From Symsagittifera roscoffensis (lineage: Eukaryota > Xenacoelomorpha > Acoela > Convolutidae): a DNA stretch of 64,000 nucleotides. Position numbers and translations under genes: made by a program. Below the pieces are notes generated by a model. It was not told the origin of the DNA. It did no database searches and saw nothing but the letters and a program-made list of their open reading frames with translations. The stretch covers positions 74,860,213 through 74,924,212 of the forward strand of contig NC_087064.1 in NCBI RefSeq assembly GCF_963678635.1. Direction: 5' to 3'. Of this stretch, positions 32,724 through 43,985 are shown in pieces; the stretch's first letter is position 1, and each line of letters starts with the position of its first letter.

Positions 32724-35700
32724 GTTACTCTTTTTTAACATCATGACCGGCAGAACCGTTAACGAGCACTCCGCGCCGAGCGGATGCTCACATTAACGCC
32801 CTTAATAGGCCTAAACCGCCGGAGCGGAAGGGTAGTTCGGAACGCGGAAGCCTTCCGGATTACCGTGAATAGCTTTTTAACTTAGTTAAGACCGAAAATT
32901 CACGAATCAGGGAGGGTGGGGGGATCGGCCATTCCCTCGTTCCCTGAGAGGTTTGTGACCAAAAACACTTAAAGTAGTATAGTACCCAAGAAAAACAAAA
33001 AACATAAAAAATAACCGAAAAAACCAAAAACAGTTAAAAAAAAAGTAAAAAATCAGTAGAAATCATCCCCCCAGGCAAGTTGTGATCCGACCCCCCGTTT
33101 GTTGTTGATAGATATATTGTTGTTACAGGCATTTATATCAGTCAGGATTGTTACGATCAGTTTTGTAGCCCGTTTGTGAGCCTTGTACTGTAGGGTTATT
33201 TGAGCATTTAAGCACGTTAATGATAAATTGCGCTCAATCCGGAAGGGTCAGCTGATTTGCGCTCAATTCGGAAGGGTCTTGGGAGAAGACTGATCCGGCA
33301 AGCAGTACAAGGAGCAACAAGAAGGGGCTCAACGACAACAACAATCGACTGTTGGGTATCGTTAACAAGTTTTGTATCCCTTTTGGTACAGAAATTAAGA
33401 TAGTAATCTGTGGGGGGCTCGACAGTGCTGCACTGTAGTGACCCTTCACCGAACTGCGAATATCCGAGTTAAGCACCTTAATTCGGATATTAAACAAACC
33501 CGGAGGGGTATAGTATAACTAATATTGTTACTAATATAGCCTATATTAATACTCTTATACCGTTTTTCAGTGAAAAACACAGAAAGCAGACCGGTTTTTA
33601 GGGTCAAAATAGCGATATTTTGACCCCCCCACAAGTCGCAATTTTTGAGATATCGATATTTTTTGAAACGGAAAAAAGCGCTAAAGTAGTGTGTTACATC
33701 GTAACTGCACTACCATAATAGATAGAACCGGTTAAGTTTAGTTCGGAAGTGGTTGGAACTATTTTGGAACCAAAAACCGAATTTTCGTGATTTTTGAGAA
33801 ACCGAAACACTAAAAATTCAGAAAATTTTTTGAATTTTTTGAGTTATAACAGTAAAAATAGTTGTTCGGACAACGTCCACTAGTGAATCTACAAGTTTTA
33901 AAACCCGCTACCCGAAAGCCTTCCGGGTTGCAGAGAAATCGAACTTAACGTGTTTGATTTGGTGGATTCATCAATCCGGAGGGGTACAGGTAGCATAGTT
34001 TTTTTGCAAATTTTTTCAACTAAAGCGTTTTAGATCGGGTCTTTTGCATTGAACTAGAAGAGTATAGGCCTTCTGAGCTCGGATCAATAATTTTTAGGTC
34101 GAAAGGACCAGATTTGCGGAAAAAGTTAGGCGGAACCTATAAGAGAGAAATTTCTTGACTTTAGAAAAAAGACGTTTTGGTTAATAACTTTGGAACTACC
34201 AGGCATATCGAGTTGATCTTGGTACCAATAGATCAAAAATTAGCCGAGCTTACTGATAGGGACAAAAGTATTTCGGAAAAGTAAGCGTGAAAATTTTTGA
34301 GGTTGTTTTTAGCAAATTCACCAATTTGGGAGGGTAGCCCCTTCACGTTTTATAAATTTCTTTTAGAAAAGCCCTTATACCGCTACCAAAAGGTAAGAGG
34401 GGTTGAATAAAGTAACTTTAGGCCGTTCTAGACGAAAAGAGAAGGCTAAAGGCACAGCAAAACCTTAATCGAGCCGAAGTTAGGCGAGCAATAAGACCCT
34501 TCACCGTTAGTGTGAATTGTCAAATAAGAGGCTTAACTTCAATCCGGAAGGGTCTAGGAAAGTAGTACATACCCTTCCTAGTTAATTGAAAAAGCAAAAT
34601 TGCATAGGAGAACGTATCCGGAGGGGTATAGGTTGAAAGAAGGAAATCTCCGAAAAGCTACTTTTACAAAACCGGAGGGCTCCCAATCCGGAGGGGTCAA
34701 AATTTTTGTTTTTCAAATTAGGAGGGGTCGGAATCCGGAGGGGTCTTATAGTTGTTAATTCGGAGGGGTCCAAATCCGGAGGGGTCTTCTATTAACTAAC
34801 TCAGAGGGGTCCCAATCCGGAGGGGTCTAGATTTTGTTGATCCGGAAGGGTCCTATTTGTAACAATCCGGAGGGGTATTATTTTATTAAAGGACTTAGGT
34901 AGACGGAAGAAAGACTAAAGTGAGAGGTATTAGGTTATTAGCACACAGGCTAGGAATCAGTGACTGCACTGGTAACTTGCCTTTCAATAAGAACCAGACC
35001 AAAACAAAACAGGTCCGAGCTCGGATATTCGCGACACTAAGTCTATTTTAAAAAGAGCGTGATTCATTGGTGTGGATTGTAACATAATACGTTTTTGTGA
35101 AAAGTGACTGCCCTGAGGATTTTAGTAGGTCTAGCTCGGGCAGTCCGAAGGCAGATACGTAACACAGTACTCGGTGGGTGCAATAGACGCCCACTTGAGA
35201 AAGTTACTGCCTTCAAAGTTTTGTCTGTTTGGTGCAGCACCGAGCAGGGAAAGCTTTTTCCTTAAAAGACAAGTTCGACTATTGTACTGTGACAGACTAA
35301 AAGTACACTACACATACGTTTTTTTTCATAGAGGCATTAATAATCTGTCATTATATATTTTTTTGTTTTTGATTTTAAATCAAAGTAAACTGTGCTTGAC
35401 TGGGTAGTGAGAACACTATCTTTTAAATTGACTGATAACATCATATTGTGCTAGTTTTCAAATCTTACGACCGATTATCGGTTAATGGGAATAAATTTTA
35501 TACAAACTGTACTCTGATAACATACAGGGATTCGTGGTCACTATTTAATAGAATCTTGTGAAATTTATTGTGTTGTGTCATTATTATTGGTAACAAAACT
35601 ATAAGGTCACTAGCAATCAAATTAAGTGCATGGGCATTATAAAGTGACAAATAGAGAATGAGTCTAGACAAGTCAAGGATACCGAAACGAGGTAATAGTT

Positions 35701-35804
35701 CTAGGAAATTCATACCTGAAAAGCACAGAAAAACGATGACCGATCCTTTTGTGGATTGGATCAAACGATATCGGACCGACAAAGGGGAGACGGTTTCAGG
35801 CAGA
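32724..35804 (+). other. 3.1-kb leader of element 2 with dispersed GGAGGGGT motifs
   Basis: No supported coding region. The motif (A)ATCCGGAGGGGTC or close variants recurs at least a dozen times, densest at 34540-34880. There is no 21-bp array like that of elements 0 and 1. The gag frame stays open upstream of its likely start, from 35658. Confidence 0.65.
34540..34880 (+). repeat. Cluster of ATCCGGAGGGGT motifs
   Basis: About ten copies or variants of a 13-14 bp motif (atccgga(g/a)gggtc) spaced irregularly at 15-45 bp. Single copies also occur near 33240, 33262, 33500, 33976 and within the LTR (32217, as AATCCGGAAGGGT). Confidence 0.7.
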
Positions 35805-36857
35805 ATGGTTGAAACAAGGAGTCAGAAGACTTCAGAAGAGCGAAAAGAACTGTTAGAAGTGGAGGTCAATACGGACCATGCCATGAACGACAACCAGGAA
35901 GTACATGGACTGGAAGGGAGAGGCAGAAGGCTGGCGAGTGAATCTACTCCGGTAGAACAGGGCCAAGATTTTGCCACTTCCACCGGGACATTGGATCGAG
36001 AGGAGATGTCGGAACTGTCCGAAATCTCAACTGAAATAGCGGCAACTAGAAGATCTCCAACAGACAACACTATGATGGCAGGCGGAACTGAGAAACAAAC
36101 AACGTCATCATCGTTCTCAGAAAGAATGAGAAACACCTTAGGAAACATCTTCCCATTCACCATGGGAGGAGGCGCAGGAAATTAAGGTGAATCCCAGGAG
36201 GAAGAGGACGAAGAAGAGCAAGGGGACTTTGGGTCTCAAGTCAGCCTCAATAGTTCGACCCATGAGAATGAGGCATACGTCGGAAGAGAGACTGGAACCA
36301 TGGACAAATTTGGTGTGGTGACAACGATAAGCAAAGAGGCAAACACACCGGGCCAGTCGAGAGGCTTCGCGATTATGACAAATTCAGACCCGCAAACTAA
36401 AGAGAGTAGAAACAGAGGGCTAGGCAACGCATTGGCGAATCCTGAGGTGGATAATGAAAAGACGTCGAGGCAGAGAGTCAAGGCCCGGATCTCGACCAGC
36501 ACGAAGCTACCTGGGACCCACAGGGTTACACCACCACTAGTGACGCCACTCGTGGATAACGGGACAGCACTAGAGGAAGCCTTAAACAACATAGTGGACA
36601 GTTTAGGAGAACAAAATGAACAGATGTCCATAAGAATGAGTGAACTAGAAAGTGCAATTCACATTGAAAGAGAAAGTCTGCGGGAAGAAAAAAACCGCAA
36701 AAGACAAGAAGTTGGCAGGAGCGAAAAACGCTTGAAAGAAAGAACGGTAGAGCATATGGCGAAGAACTTGTCGCGAAAAGACGAACAGAGAGTTACGCTT
36801 AACAGACGACATGGAGAAGTTAAGAATTCAGCAAGAGCAGTCTCTTGGGACTCTTGA
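35805..36857 (+). pseudogene. gag: gag N-terminal part of element 2
   Basis: The chosen start is ATG 35805 (MVETRSQ), because MVNTRS begins gag in elements 0 and 1; the frame is open back to 35658 and could add 49 basic residues. The protein is acidic and Ser/Thr-rich, then coiled-coil-like (SLREEKNRKRQEVGRSEKRLKE). A TAA at 36183 interrupts the frame. At 36811-36857 the reading must move to another frame (36811-37929) to continue, so an indel lies there. Assembly role inferred from position only. Confidence 0.7.
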
Positions 36858-37929
36858 CACAAAGATAGACGCGATGATGGAGAGGCGAACTCAGGCTATC
36901 ATGGATAGGTTGGACGGGCTACTAAGCAGCAAGAGTGGACCAAAAGAAGGAGAACCGAACTCGGGAGGTCCCAGCAGGGAACCGAGGGTGAACTTCAATT
37001 AACATCAAAAGAGGAAGACGTATGGATCCACTAGAGGCAGGGGCAGTTCATCAGGCTATGCCACAAGGGGTAATGGAGCATGGGGCCCGAACAGTAGAGC
37101 AAGTTCAACGGGGAACAGACAGACCTCTAACGAACGACCAACGCGAGGCACACATGCGACTGGGAGAAGTGATTCCGGTAACAGGGGGCATGCAAGCCCG
37201 AGGAGGGGTCATGTGGGCCAAGCGGGAAACACTCACGGCGATTCGGATTGCAGGGATGCACCGCATACAGAGCCTTTGACGAGGTGTGAGGACACTCAGG
37301 CGGGACACTCAAGGGATGCTACGGCAATGGCCACAGCATTTGAACCCCTAAACAGGTTCTTGGAGACATTCCTTACAAGGTTATCCAGAACCAATGAACG
37401 CAGTGAGAAGTCCAGAAGAGTCTTTAAGAAACCAAGATGCTATAAAGACGAATCTGATGGCTGTATTGATACCTGGATAGAGGTAATGAAGCTGCATTTC
37501 GAGGAAGAGGACTTGTCGGAGAGACAGGAATGCAGTGCGCTCACCAGCAACTTGGAAGGGACAGCCCTGAATTGTGTCATGGCCAAGAAGCAATATCAGC
37601 GTGACACAGCTGAGAAAATCTTCGAGATCTTGTTAAACCGTTTCGGATCAGGGGTGCAGGGGTACCAAGCGATGATGCGCTTCGAGAAACGGAGGCAACG
37701 AGAAGATGAAACGATAGACAAGTTTCTCGATGACTTGGAAATGCTGAGAAGACGCAGCCAACCGGATGAGTCAAACCGAAGGATGAACCTGGCCGTAGCC
37801 TCAAAATTCATCGATGGTGTGAAGAATGATGAACTTCGAACGATGCTAGCAACGCATTACACACCACTATCAACCAATGCGCCAACACCAGAGGAGTTGA
37901 GGCTCAAGTCAAAAGAGTATCTTTTGTAG
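36811..37929 (+). pseudogene. gag: gag coiled coil, Arg/Gly-rich linker and capsid of element 2
   Basis: It starts with a short coiled coil (SLGTLDTKIDAMMERRTQ), interrupted by TAA at 37000. The same frame continues as an Arg/Gly/Ser-rich linker (STRGRGSSSGYATRGNG) likely to bind RNA, then the capsid domain at 37320-37929: GCIDTWIEVMKLHFEE, NLEGTALNCVMAKK and ASKFIDGVKNDELRTML. These match elements 0 and 1 and the retrotransposon Gag family. A TAG at 37927 falls just before the nucleocapsid region, which continues in the same frame. Confidence 0.82.
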
Positions 37930-38028
37930 AAACCTCCTTCAAGATCTGGATACTACAAGAACAATTATGGCAATTTTAACAACGGACCAGCAAACCAAGG
38001 GAACAATTGGTACAAACCGAGGGATGAT

Positions 38029-39213
38029 ATGGACAAGAGACGCTCTTGTGCCAATTGCAGTTCAACGGACCATCATGTGTCAGCATGCCCAGCTTACAAA
38101 CAAGGCATGAAAGCAATAGGCTTTAGCCTCGAGGACGAAGGTGCGTCAGAATTGGACCATGAGGATTTCATGAGAGGAGTAATTGCGAAATTCGGCCCGA
38201 GGTGTTTCTTTTGCAACTTGGTAGGTCATTTTAAATCAGAGTGTCCGCAATTCTGGGATGCAGTGGCAGACATCAAGCATCCAAGACATGAAGAAGCTTT
38301 GTCAGGAGTGAAAGCCAGCAAGGCTCGACTTTTGAGTGAAGCAGAGGCACGCAGAAAGAATAAACCTCAAGAGCTGGCGGCAAAGAAAATGCAAGCGGTA
38401 ACAGAGGAGACACGTGAACCGGAACCAGCTACTGCGGCTGATGACTTCAAGATCGATTATAGGGCAGCCGCGAGGGATGCTCTAAATAGGGTGCAGCAGG
38501 AACTGGTGACAAAAGAGATCGAACAAAAAGTGAGACTTGAACTGGAGAATGAGAAACTTCAGGAGCAACTGAATACCTTCGAAGCGACGGAGTTCGAAGA
38601 AACTAAAGCACCAAGCAGTTTGAGCATGAAACTTAATGTGATCTCCGGTCAGAGGTTCGGCATGGTGCCGCAAGGAAGCAAGATACAGTCGACAATCTCA
38701 GTGGCTGGACATCAGGTGATCAGAAATCTGAGTGAACCATCCGAGTTCACTTTGATGCATTTGGACACATATGCGGATTATCTGAGGCAGGTGGAGCCAC
38801 GCACCGAGTCGAGAGCCGTGCGAGCACTACTAACGACGGGTGGCCCTCGCATGAAGAAACTTCATGGACGCTACCTAGAGGTCTATGGGCCGTATCAAGT
38901 GATGCTGAAAGTGGATGGAATCAGTATCTACACCAGGACTTATGTAACAACAGATGATGACCAAATGGGGCAAATCTGTTTGGGTGAAGAGGAACTCAAA
39001 GTTCGCAGGATAGGCCATGACGCCATGATGGAACAAGACGCAGTACACATTGGGTATGAAGCAGATGTGACCGCACATCTGCTCGACACCAACGGAACAA
39101 AAATCGGAGTCACAGGGCTTCTGGACACAGGAGCGGTAGTGAGTGTGATGCCGATAAAAACTTGGGAAAGAATGGGCTTCACGCGGGAAGATCTAATTCC
39201 AACGAATCTCTGA
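38029..39213 (+). pseudogene. Nucleocapsid zinc knuckles and aspartic protease of element 2
   Basis: Residues 7-20 and 59-72 are two CX2CX4HX4C zinc knuckles, both complete. A charged coiled region follows (QELVTKEIEQKVRLELENEKLQ), then a conserved domain (IRNLSEPSEFTLMHLDTYADYL) and the protease active site LLDTGAVVSVMP with DTGA at 39124-39135. The frame ends at TGA 39211-39213 in the protease flap region and resumes in the same frame at 39214. Element 1 has Arg there, so the TGA looks like a single substitution rather than a functional boundary. The 38029 ATG is the first Met after the TAG at 37927 and need not be a real start. Confidence 0.85.
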
Positions 39214-39276
39214 CTGGCCGCCGCCAATCGAGGAGCTATCTACGTAGCCGGAAGAACACCAATAACGGTCCTCCAC

Positions 39277-41472
39277 ATGGAAGGACGGGATCTTTGGATG
39301 AGCTTCCTGGTGGTAGAGAATTTGGACGACGCCGACCAATTCATCTTGGGCAGAGATTTTGTCAGGAAGTTTGACGTGATGATTGACTTGAACAACGGTC
39401 TGATACGGATTAGAAACCCGGACCGGAAGTATGTTAAGAGACCAATTAATAGGACAATAACAGACGAAAACAAGGTACCAATTTTTTTGGATAGAAAAGT
39501 AAAACTACAACCAGAACAAGCGGTGGTAGCAATTTTTAGAATGAGAAATTTGAATTCGTTAAGTGATAGTAAACAGGTTTGCTTAGTACCGAATCCAAAT
39601 AATCAGATTTCGGTGATTTTAGGCCGGAGCTTCTCGGTAACGCGAAACGGACTGTGTGTCAGTGTGTTGTTGATCACACTGGACACCACGGTTTCAATCC
39701 AGCGTGGAAAGAAGCTTGGCTACGCTTTGCCGATGAGGACCGACCATGAGGAGACACAAAACTTGAAGGAATATAGTGTAGAAAACTGTACTTATCATGC
39801 CAATAAAGATAAAATTTTAAAGAGGATTAATGACTTAAAATCTATTCATAAATTGTTTTCAATGAAATCCGAAACGGACGACGGCTTATCAAGCTGCTCG
39901 AACTTTCCAGAACGCCCCTCGTCATATGAACTAGAATCTGACAAACCGGTTTTGCCAGAGATAGAATATTTAAAAGGGAAAATAGGTGAGGGAGATTTCG
40001 AAAAATTGCGGGACCTCCTAAATCGGAACGCAGATGTATTTTCAAAACATAAGGGGGATATCGGTTGCTGTAATTTCGTCGAACACGAAATCGAACTAGA
40101 AGAGGGCGCCGTTCCCCATAGGGAAGGCGCAAGGCGAATGACGCCACACAAATCGGAAGCGTGCCGAGCGGAAATAGAAATGTTGCTTGAATACGACATG
40201 ATAGAACCCTCGAAATCGCCATGGGCTTGCGGGGTAGTAATGGCGAAAAAGAAAGGGGGGCAGCTTAGATTTTGTTGCGACTTTCGTTACTTGAACGCGG
40301 TAACGATAAAAGATGCGTACCCGATACCGCGAATAGACGAGAGCCTATCTAAGCTTGGTGATGCCAAGTTCTTCACCACATTGGACTTGGGTTCTGCCTT
40401 CTGGCAGGTCCCTCTGCGGAAGAAGGACAGAGAGAAAACCGGATTCGCGTGCGAATTGGGGTTGTACCAGTGGAAGAGGATGCCCTTCGGCTTGTGCAAT
40501 GCAACGGCCACTTTTCAAAGACTGATGGCTCAGGCTTTGACGAGAGTGACCAAGAAGTACGGGAATCTCGTGATGTGTTACGTGGATGACGTAGTCATAG
40601 CGACACCGACCCTGGAAGACCACATTGATAGGCTCGATGAGGTCTTTGGATGCATGAAAAGAGCAGGATTGAAGTGCAAACCATCGAAATGTGAAATCCT
40701 TAGGGATTCGATTAAGTACCTGGGAAGAATGGTGGATAGGCATGGTGTGAGGCCGGACCCGGAAGCAGTGGAAGCAGTGTTGACATGGAAAGCTCCCAGA
40801 ACGGACACACAGCTCCTGAGTTTCCTAGGGTTTGTCAATTACTACCGGGAATTCATAAAAGGATATGCGGACAAGGTGTATCCGATGCAGAAGCTGATGC
40901 GCAACAAGGGGGAAAAGTTCGAATGGAACGATGAGGCACAGGTTGCTTTCGAGAACATAAAGCGGGAACTGTGCGAAGCGCCAGTGCTGGACATGTCTAC
41001 AGAAAAGGGCATGTATGTTCTTGACACAGACGCATCAGTAGTGGCCATCTCAGGAATCTTACATCAAGAGCAAGAATGGAACGGAAGAACAGTCCTCCGT
41101 CCCATTGCATACGGCAGCAAGGTCTTAAGTGACACAGAGATGAAATGCGGCGCACCAAAGGCAGAAATGTTTGCAGTAGTCACCTTCGTGGAAAAGTACC
41201 GTGCATACTTGGGGAGCGCTCCCTTCAAGTTACGCGTGGACAACAGAGCGTTATCCTGGTTGAAGACCTACTCGATGGATCAGAGTTATATTGGTAGATG
41301 GATAGTAAGATTGGATGGCTACCATATGATAATCGAACATAGGATGCGTGATAAACACCAGAATGCTGACAGCCTCAGCAAGAAAACTGAGTTCTATGAA
41401 AGATTGGAGCAGAAGCAGGCCAATCAGGCGGAAATAAAGGATGGATTCTCGTTTTTGGACAAAAACTTATGA
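39277..41472 (+). CDS. pol: Reverse transcriptase and RNase H of element 2
   Basis: This is 731 open codons. Residues 1-60 complete the protease (ADQFILGRDFVRKFDV). RT spans about 260-500: FCCDFRYLN, D370 in LDLGSAFWQV, MPFGLCNATATF, and Y435-V-D-D438. The thumb and connection regions (KYLGRMVDRHGVRPDPEAV, FLGFVNYYREFI) are typical of Ty3/gypsy. RNase H spans about 560-690 with TDAS (584-587), Glu in KAEMFAVV and Asp in RVDNRALSWL, all catalytic residues present. It ends by a one-base frameshift near 41463; the next 180 codons are in another frame. It would act in the cytoplasmic particle as part of a polyprotein; no start of its own is expected. Confidence 0.92.
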   Translation: MEGRDLWMSFLVVENLDDADQFILGRDFVRKFDVMIDLNNGLIRIRNPDRKYVKRPINRTITDENKVPIFLDRKVKLQPEQAVVAIFRMRNLNSLSDSKQVCLVPNPNNQISVILGRSFSVTRNGLCVSVLLITLDTTVSIQRGKKLGYALPMRTDHEETQNLKEYSVENCTYHANKDKILKRINDLKSIHKLFSMKSETDDGLSSCSNFPERPSSYELESDKPVLPEIEYLKGKIGEGDFEKLRDLLNRNADVFSKHKGDIGCCNFVEHEIELEEGAVPHREGARRMTPHKSEACRAEIEMLLEYDMIEPSKSPWACGVVMAKKKGGQLRFCCDFRYLNAVTIKDAYPIPRIDESLSKLGDAKFFTTLDLGSAFWQVPLRKKDREKTGFACELGLYQWKRMPFGLCNATATFQRLMAQALTRVTKKYGNLVMCYVDDVVIATPTLEDHIDRLDEVFGCMKRAGLKCKPSKCEILRDSIKYLGRMVDRHGVRPDPEAVEAVLTWKAPRTDTQLLSFLGFVNYYREFIKGYADKVYPMQKLMRNKGEKFEWNDEAQVAFENIKRELCEAPVLDMSTEKGMYVLDTDASVVAISGILHQEQEWNGRTVLRPIAYGSKVLSDTEMKCGAPKAEMFAVVTFVEKYRAYLGSAPFKLRVDNRALSWLKTYSMDQSYIGRWIVRLDGYHMIIEHRMRDKHQNADSLSKKTEFYERLEQKQANQAEIKDGFSFLDKNL

Positions 41473-41980
41473 AGCGCTTCCCTTAACGAGATGGCTGGAT
41501 AAGTCTGGAAATCCAATTCCAGGGCATCCTGAGTTACCTGTAGAGAAAGCAGCCGAGATAAAGATCCTATCCAGGGAGGACCCGATCCCCTTGGATCTGT
41601 TGCTGCGCTCGAATCTGGTCCAGCAAGAACTCTCTCGCATGAACATAAACAGCCTCTCATTATTGGATAGAACTGTGCAAGTTACACCGCAAGTGATGCG
41701 GATGCTGGGTGGATTGTTAGAAAGAGAAGTGACCAGAGATGACCCCGAGTGGACAGCAGCAGTGGCATCGCTAACAGTCAGTGAGAAGGTGAAGATCATG
41801 CCGTCCAGACGACAGCACGAAGAGAATGAGAGGGATTGTAGGACAATAGTTCAGCAACTAGTATCCTCAATACCCCACAAGATTTTGACCAGTACTTCTT
41901 ACGGACAGAAAGAACAGGGGGGCAGCAAGCGAAAGAAAACCGTCACCTTTGTGGACCAGGATAAGAAGGTGAAAAGTTAG
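41441..41980 (+). pseudogene. Post-RNase H linker of element 2, frame-shifted
   Basis: Its first part (TYEALPLTRWLDKSGNPIPGHPELP) matches element 1, where it is in frame with RNase H, so a single-base deletion near 41463 displaced it. The C-terminal part (TIVQQLVSSIPHKILTS, SKRKKTVTFVDQ) matches 17590-17700. Function unknown; a linker between RNase H and integrase. Confidence 0.7.
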
Positions 41981-42003
41981 AACAAAACCTGCTGCATAAC
42001 TAT

Positions 42004-43395
42004 TTGACCGGGGAGACGAATGATGAGAAGAACCTGCGATCACAAGATCAACACCCGGGACAAGAAAATTTGTCCGGGGAGTCTGAGATAGACGAGAGAA
42101 TTCCTGATGAGAAACAGAACCTAGAGAACAAGGTTTTGTCCGGGGAGTTCAGATGGATGCGAAGAAGGCACAGACATGATCTGGAGGAGCGTGCAGTCTC
42201 CAGCACAACCTCTTCGACGGATGACGATTCCCGAAACTCGGGAATGGACACCTATTCAGACAGGACCTCGAGCTCGGGATCAGAACTGTCAGAACTAGCG
42301 ATACACACGCTACTAGTGGAAACTCGGGCAAGGGACCTGGACAGAGAGGTGTACCAGGAACCTGACAGCAATCGCTACCTTATACCAAGCGAAAGAGTCT
42401 TTGACAACGCAGCGGATGACTTGGAGACAATAGCGGTATCGAAACGTTCGATAAGCTTGTTGCCGCAGAAAGAGGTAGTCAGGACTGATCTTCTGCCGTT
42501 CAAACAAGAAACACAGCCGTTGGCGAAGATTTGGTGCGTTAAGATGGAAGAAGACACACACCAGCCCAACGAGCTGAATAGTCAGATGAGGGTCATGAAC
42601 ACGTACTTAAAGGCGAGATACAGACTCTCGGACCTTCTAAGGGCGCAGAGAAATGATCGCATGACAAGCAACCTGAAAAGGTGGATCGAGAATGGTTCTC
42701 CGGATAAAGGGGACCTCGAGGAAGATAGTTATCGCATCCTGAGACAATACTTCATGCAGAAGGAAGGGAGGTTATATTTGAACAAGGACGGGATTGTGGC
42801 TTGCAAAAGAAGGGAGGAAGACAGAGTCCTATACAAGTATAACGCGATAGTGTTACCGCAACTCTATCAGACAGAACTATTATTCAGGTCACATGATCAG
42901 ATGGGCCATCAGGGGATCGACAAAGTATATCAGAGGATCCTGAAGCGCTTTGAGTGGCCTGGAATGAAAAAAGCATGCGAGAAGTGGGTAACAGCATGTC
43001 TGTCATGCCAGCAGGTCAAAGATCCAAGGAAGTTGCGATTTCCTTTACAGTCGATCGAGTATGCTGAATTCAACGAGGTGGTGCAGATAGATCACCAAAA
43101 GATATGCATGACAGACAATGGTTATAATCAGGTGCTGGTCATGATAGATCATTTTACGAAGTATGCAGAGGCCGTGCCCTGCATAACTGCCTCGGCGGAG
43201 GAGACATGCGACCACCTGATCAATACGTGGATAGCAAGACATGGTTGTCCGATGACGTTTCAATCGGATAATGGAACAGCTTTCGTAGGAGAGCTTACGA
43301 AAGAGCTTATGAGACGCTCACAGGTCGCTCAGGCTCACTCCACGACATACCACCCTCAGACGAATGGCTTAGTGGAAAGACAGAATAGGACGTGA
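42004..43395 (+). CDS. pol: Acidic linker and integrase of element 2, cut just after the catalytic Glu
   Basis: The first 200 residues are acidic and Ser-rich (SSTTSSTDDDSRNSGMD). The integrase H2C2 domain follows (FRSHDQMGHQG ... CLSCQQV) and the core with D (QIDHQKI), D (QSDNGTAF) and E (TNGLVERQ). Comparison with 18900-18945 shows a 37-nt deletion directly after QNRT, which creates TGA at 43393 and shifts the frame. The C-terminal domain continues in another frame from 43392. Polypurine cores lie at 42073 and 42139 within the acidic part. Confidence 0.9.
   Translation: MTGETNDEKNLRSQDQHPGQENLSGESEIDERIPDEKQNLENKVLSGEFRWMRRRHRHDLEERAVSSTTSSTDDDSRNSGMDTYSDRTSSSGSELSELAIHTLLVETRARDLDREVYQEPDSNRYLIPSERVFDNAADDLETIAVSKRSISLLPQKEVVRTDLLPFKQETQPLAKIWCVKMEEDTHQPNELNSQMRVMNTYLKARYRLSDLLRAQRNDRMTSNLKRWIENGSPDKGDLEEDSYRILRQYFMQKEGRLYLNKDGIVACKRREEDRVLYKYNAIVLPQLYQTELLFRSHDQMGHQGIDKVYQRILKRFEWPGMKKACEKWVTACLSCQQVKDPRKLRFPLQSIEYAEFNEVVQIDHQKICMTDNGYNQVLVMIDHFTKYAEAVPCITASAEETCDHLINTWIARHGCPMTFQSDNGTAFVGELTKELMRRSQVAQAHSTTYHPQTNGLVERQNRT
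42073..42148 (+). promoter_or_regulatory. Internal polypurine-tract cores in pol of element 2
   Basis: TCCGGGGAGT occurs at 42073-42082 and 42139-42148, each preceded by T-rich sequence (atttg, ttttg), with a variant ACCGGGGAGA near 42008. A further exact copy lies at 44645-44654. The element midpoint is about 43376. They are identical to the tract core at 54042-54051. Confidence 0.5.
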
Positions 43396-43985
43396 CCGAT
43401 TGGGACAGATACTTTCCACAGGTGATGGGAGCATATAACAGCACGCAACACTCCACCACTGGAGTCAGTCCACACATGATGCTAACTGGACAAGAAAAGT
43501 CCTTACCCTTAACCTTCTTCTACCCAGAGTATGAGGGAAAGAAAACGTCCCCACAGGTCTACGTGAGGGATGTGATCAGACGCCAACAGGAGTTGAACGA
43601 TTTGTGTAGACGAAATACTCAGCAGGCACAGGCAAGGCAGAGGAAAAGATTCGACAAGAAAGCAGCTGGTGCAAAGGCTTACTCGGTGGGAGACTACGTA
43701 TGGGTATTTCAGAACGTTATACCACCGAAAGGGACAAAAAAGCTCCTAAAGAAGTGGAGGAGACCCTTCATGATTACAGAGGTGCACCAGGAGGGACGCT
43801 TTTATAGACTGAGTACTGGCCGAGCCGCCCACTGCGAGAACATCAAGCCACACAATCCATCTGCCCACTACGAGAACATCAAGCCACACAATCCATCAAG
43901 CCACACAATCCATCAAGCCACACAATCCATGTATACCTGCAGATATGGAAGAAGGGGATTATCTAATGATGAATCCTGCTTGTGA
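43392..43985 (+). pseudogene. Integrase C-terminal part of element 2
   Basis: It contains QVMGAYNSTQHSTTGVSPHMMLTG, the usual integrase helix after the core, and an SH3-like domain (VGDYVWVFQNVIPPKGTKKLLKKWRRPF). Near its end a tandem duplication (43826-43930: a 36-bp repeat, then three copies of caagccacacaatccat) shifts the frame; the true continuation is at 43945. Confidence 0.85.
43826..43930 (+). repeat. Short tandem duplication in the integrase tail
   Basis: Two copies of gcccact(g/a)cgagaacatc with its 17-bp tail, then further copies of caagccacacaatccat. Element 1 has one copy (19366-19395), so the expansion is specific to element 2. Confidence 0.85.

Noticed and set aside
36183-39213. 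Programmed stop readthrough between gag and pol
   Set aside because: There are three stops at different places (36183, 37000 and 37927) within gag and one in the protease; none is shared in position with all elements, so decay is more likely.
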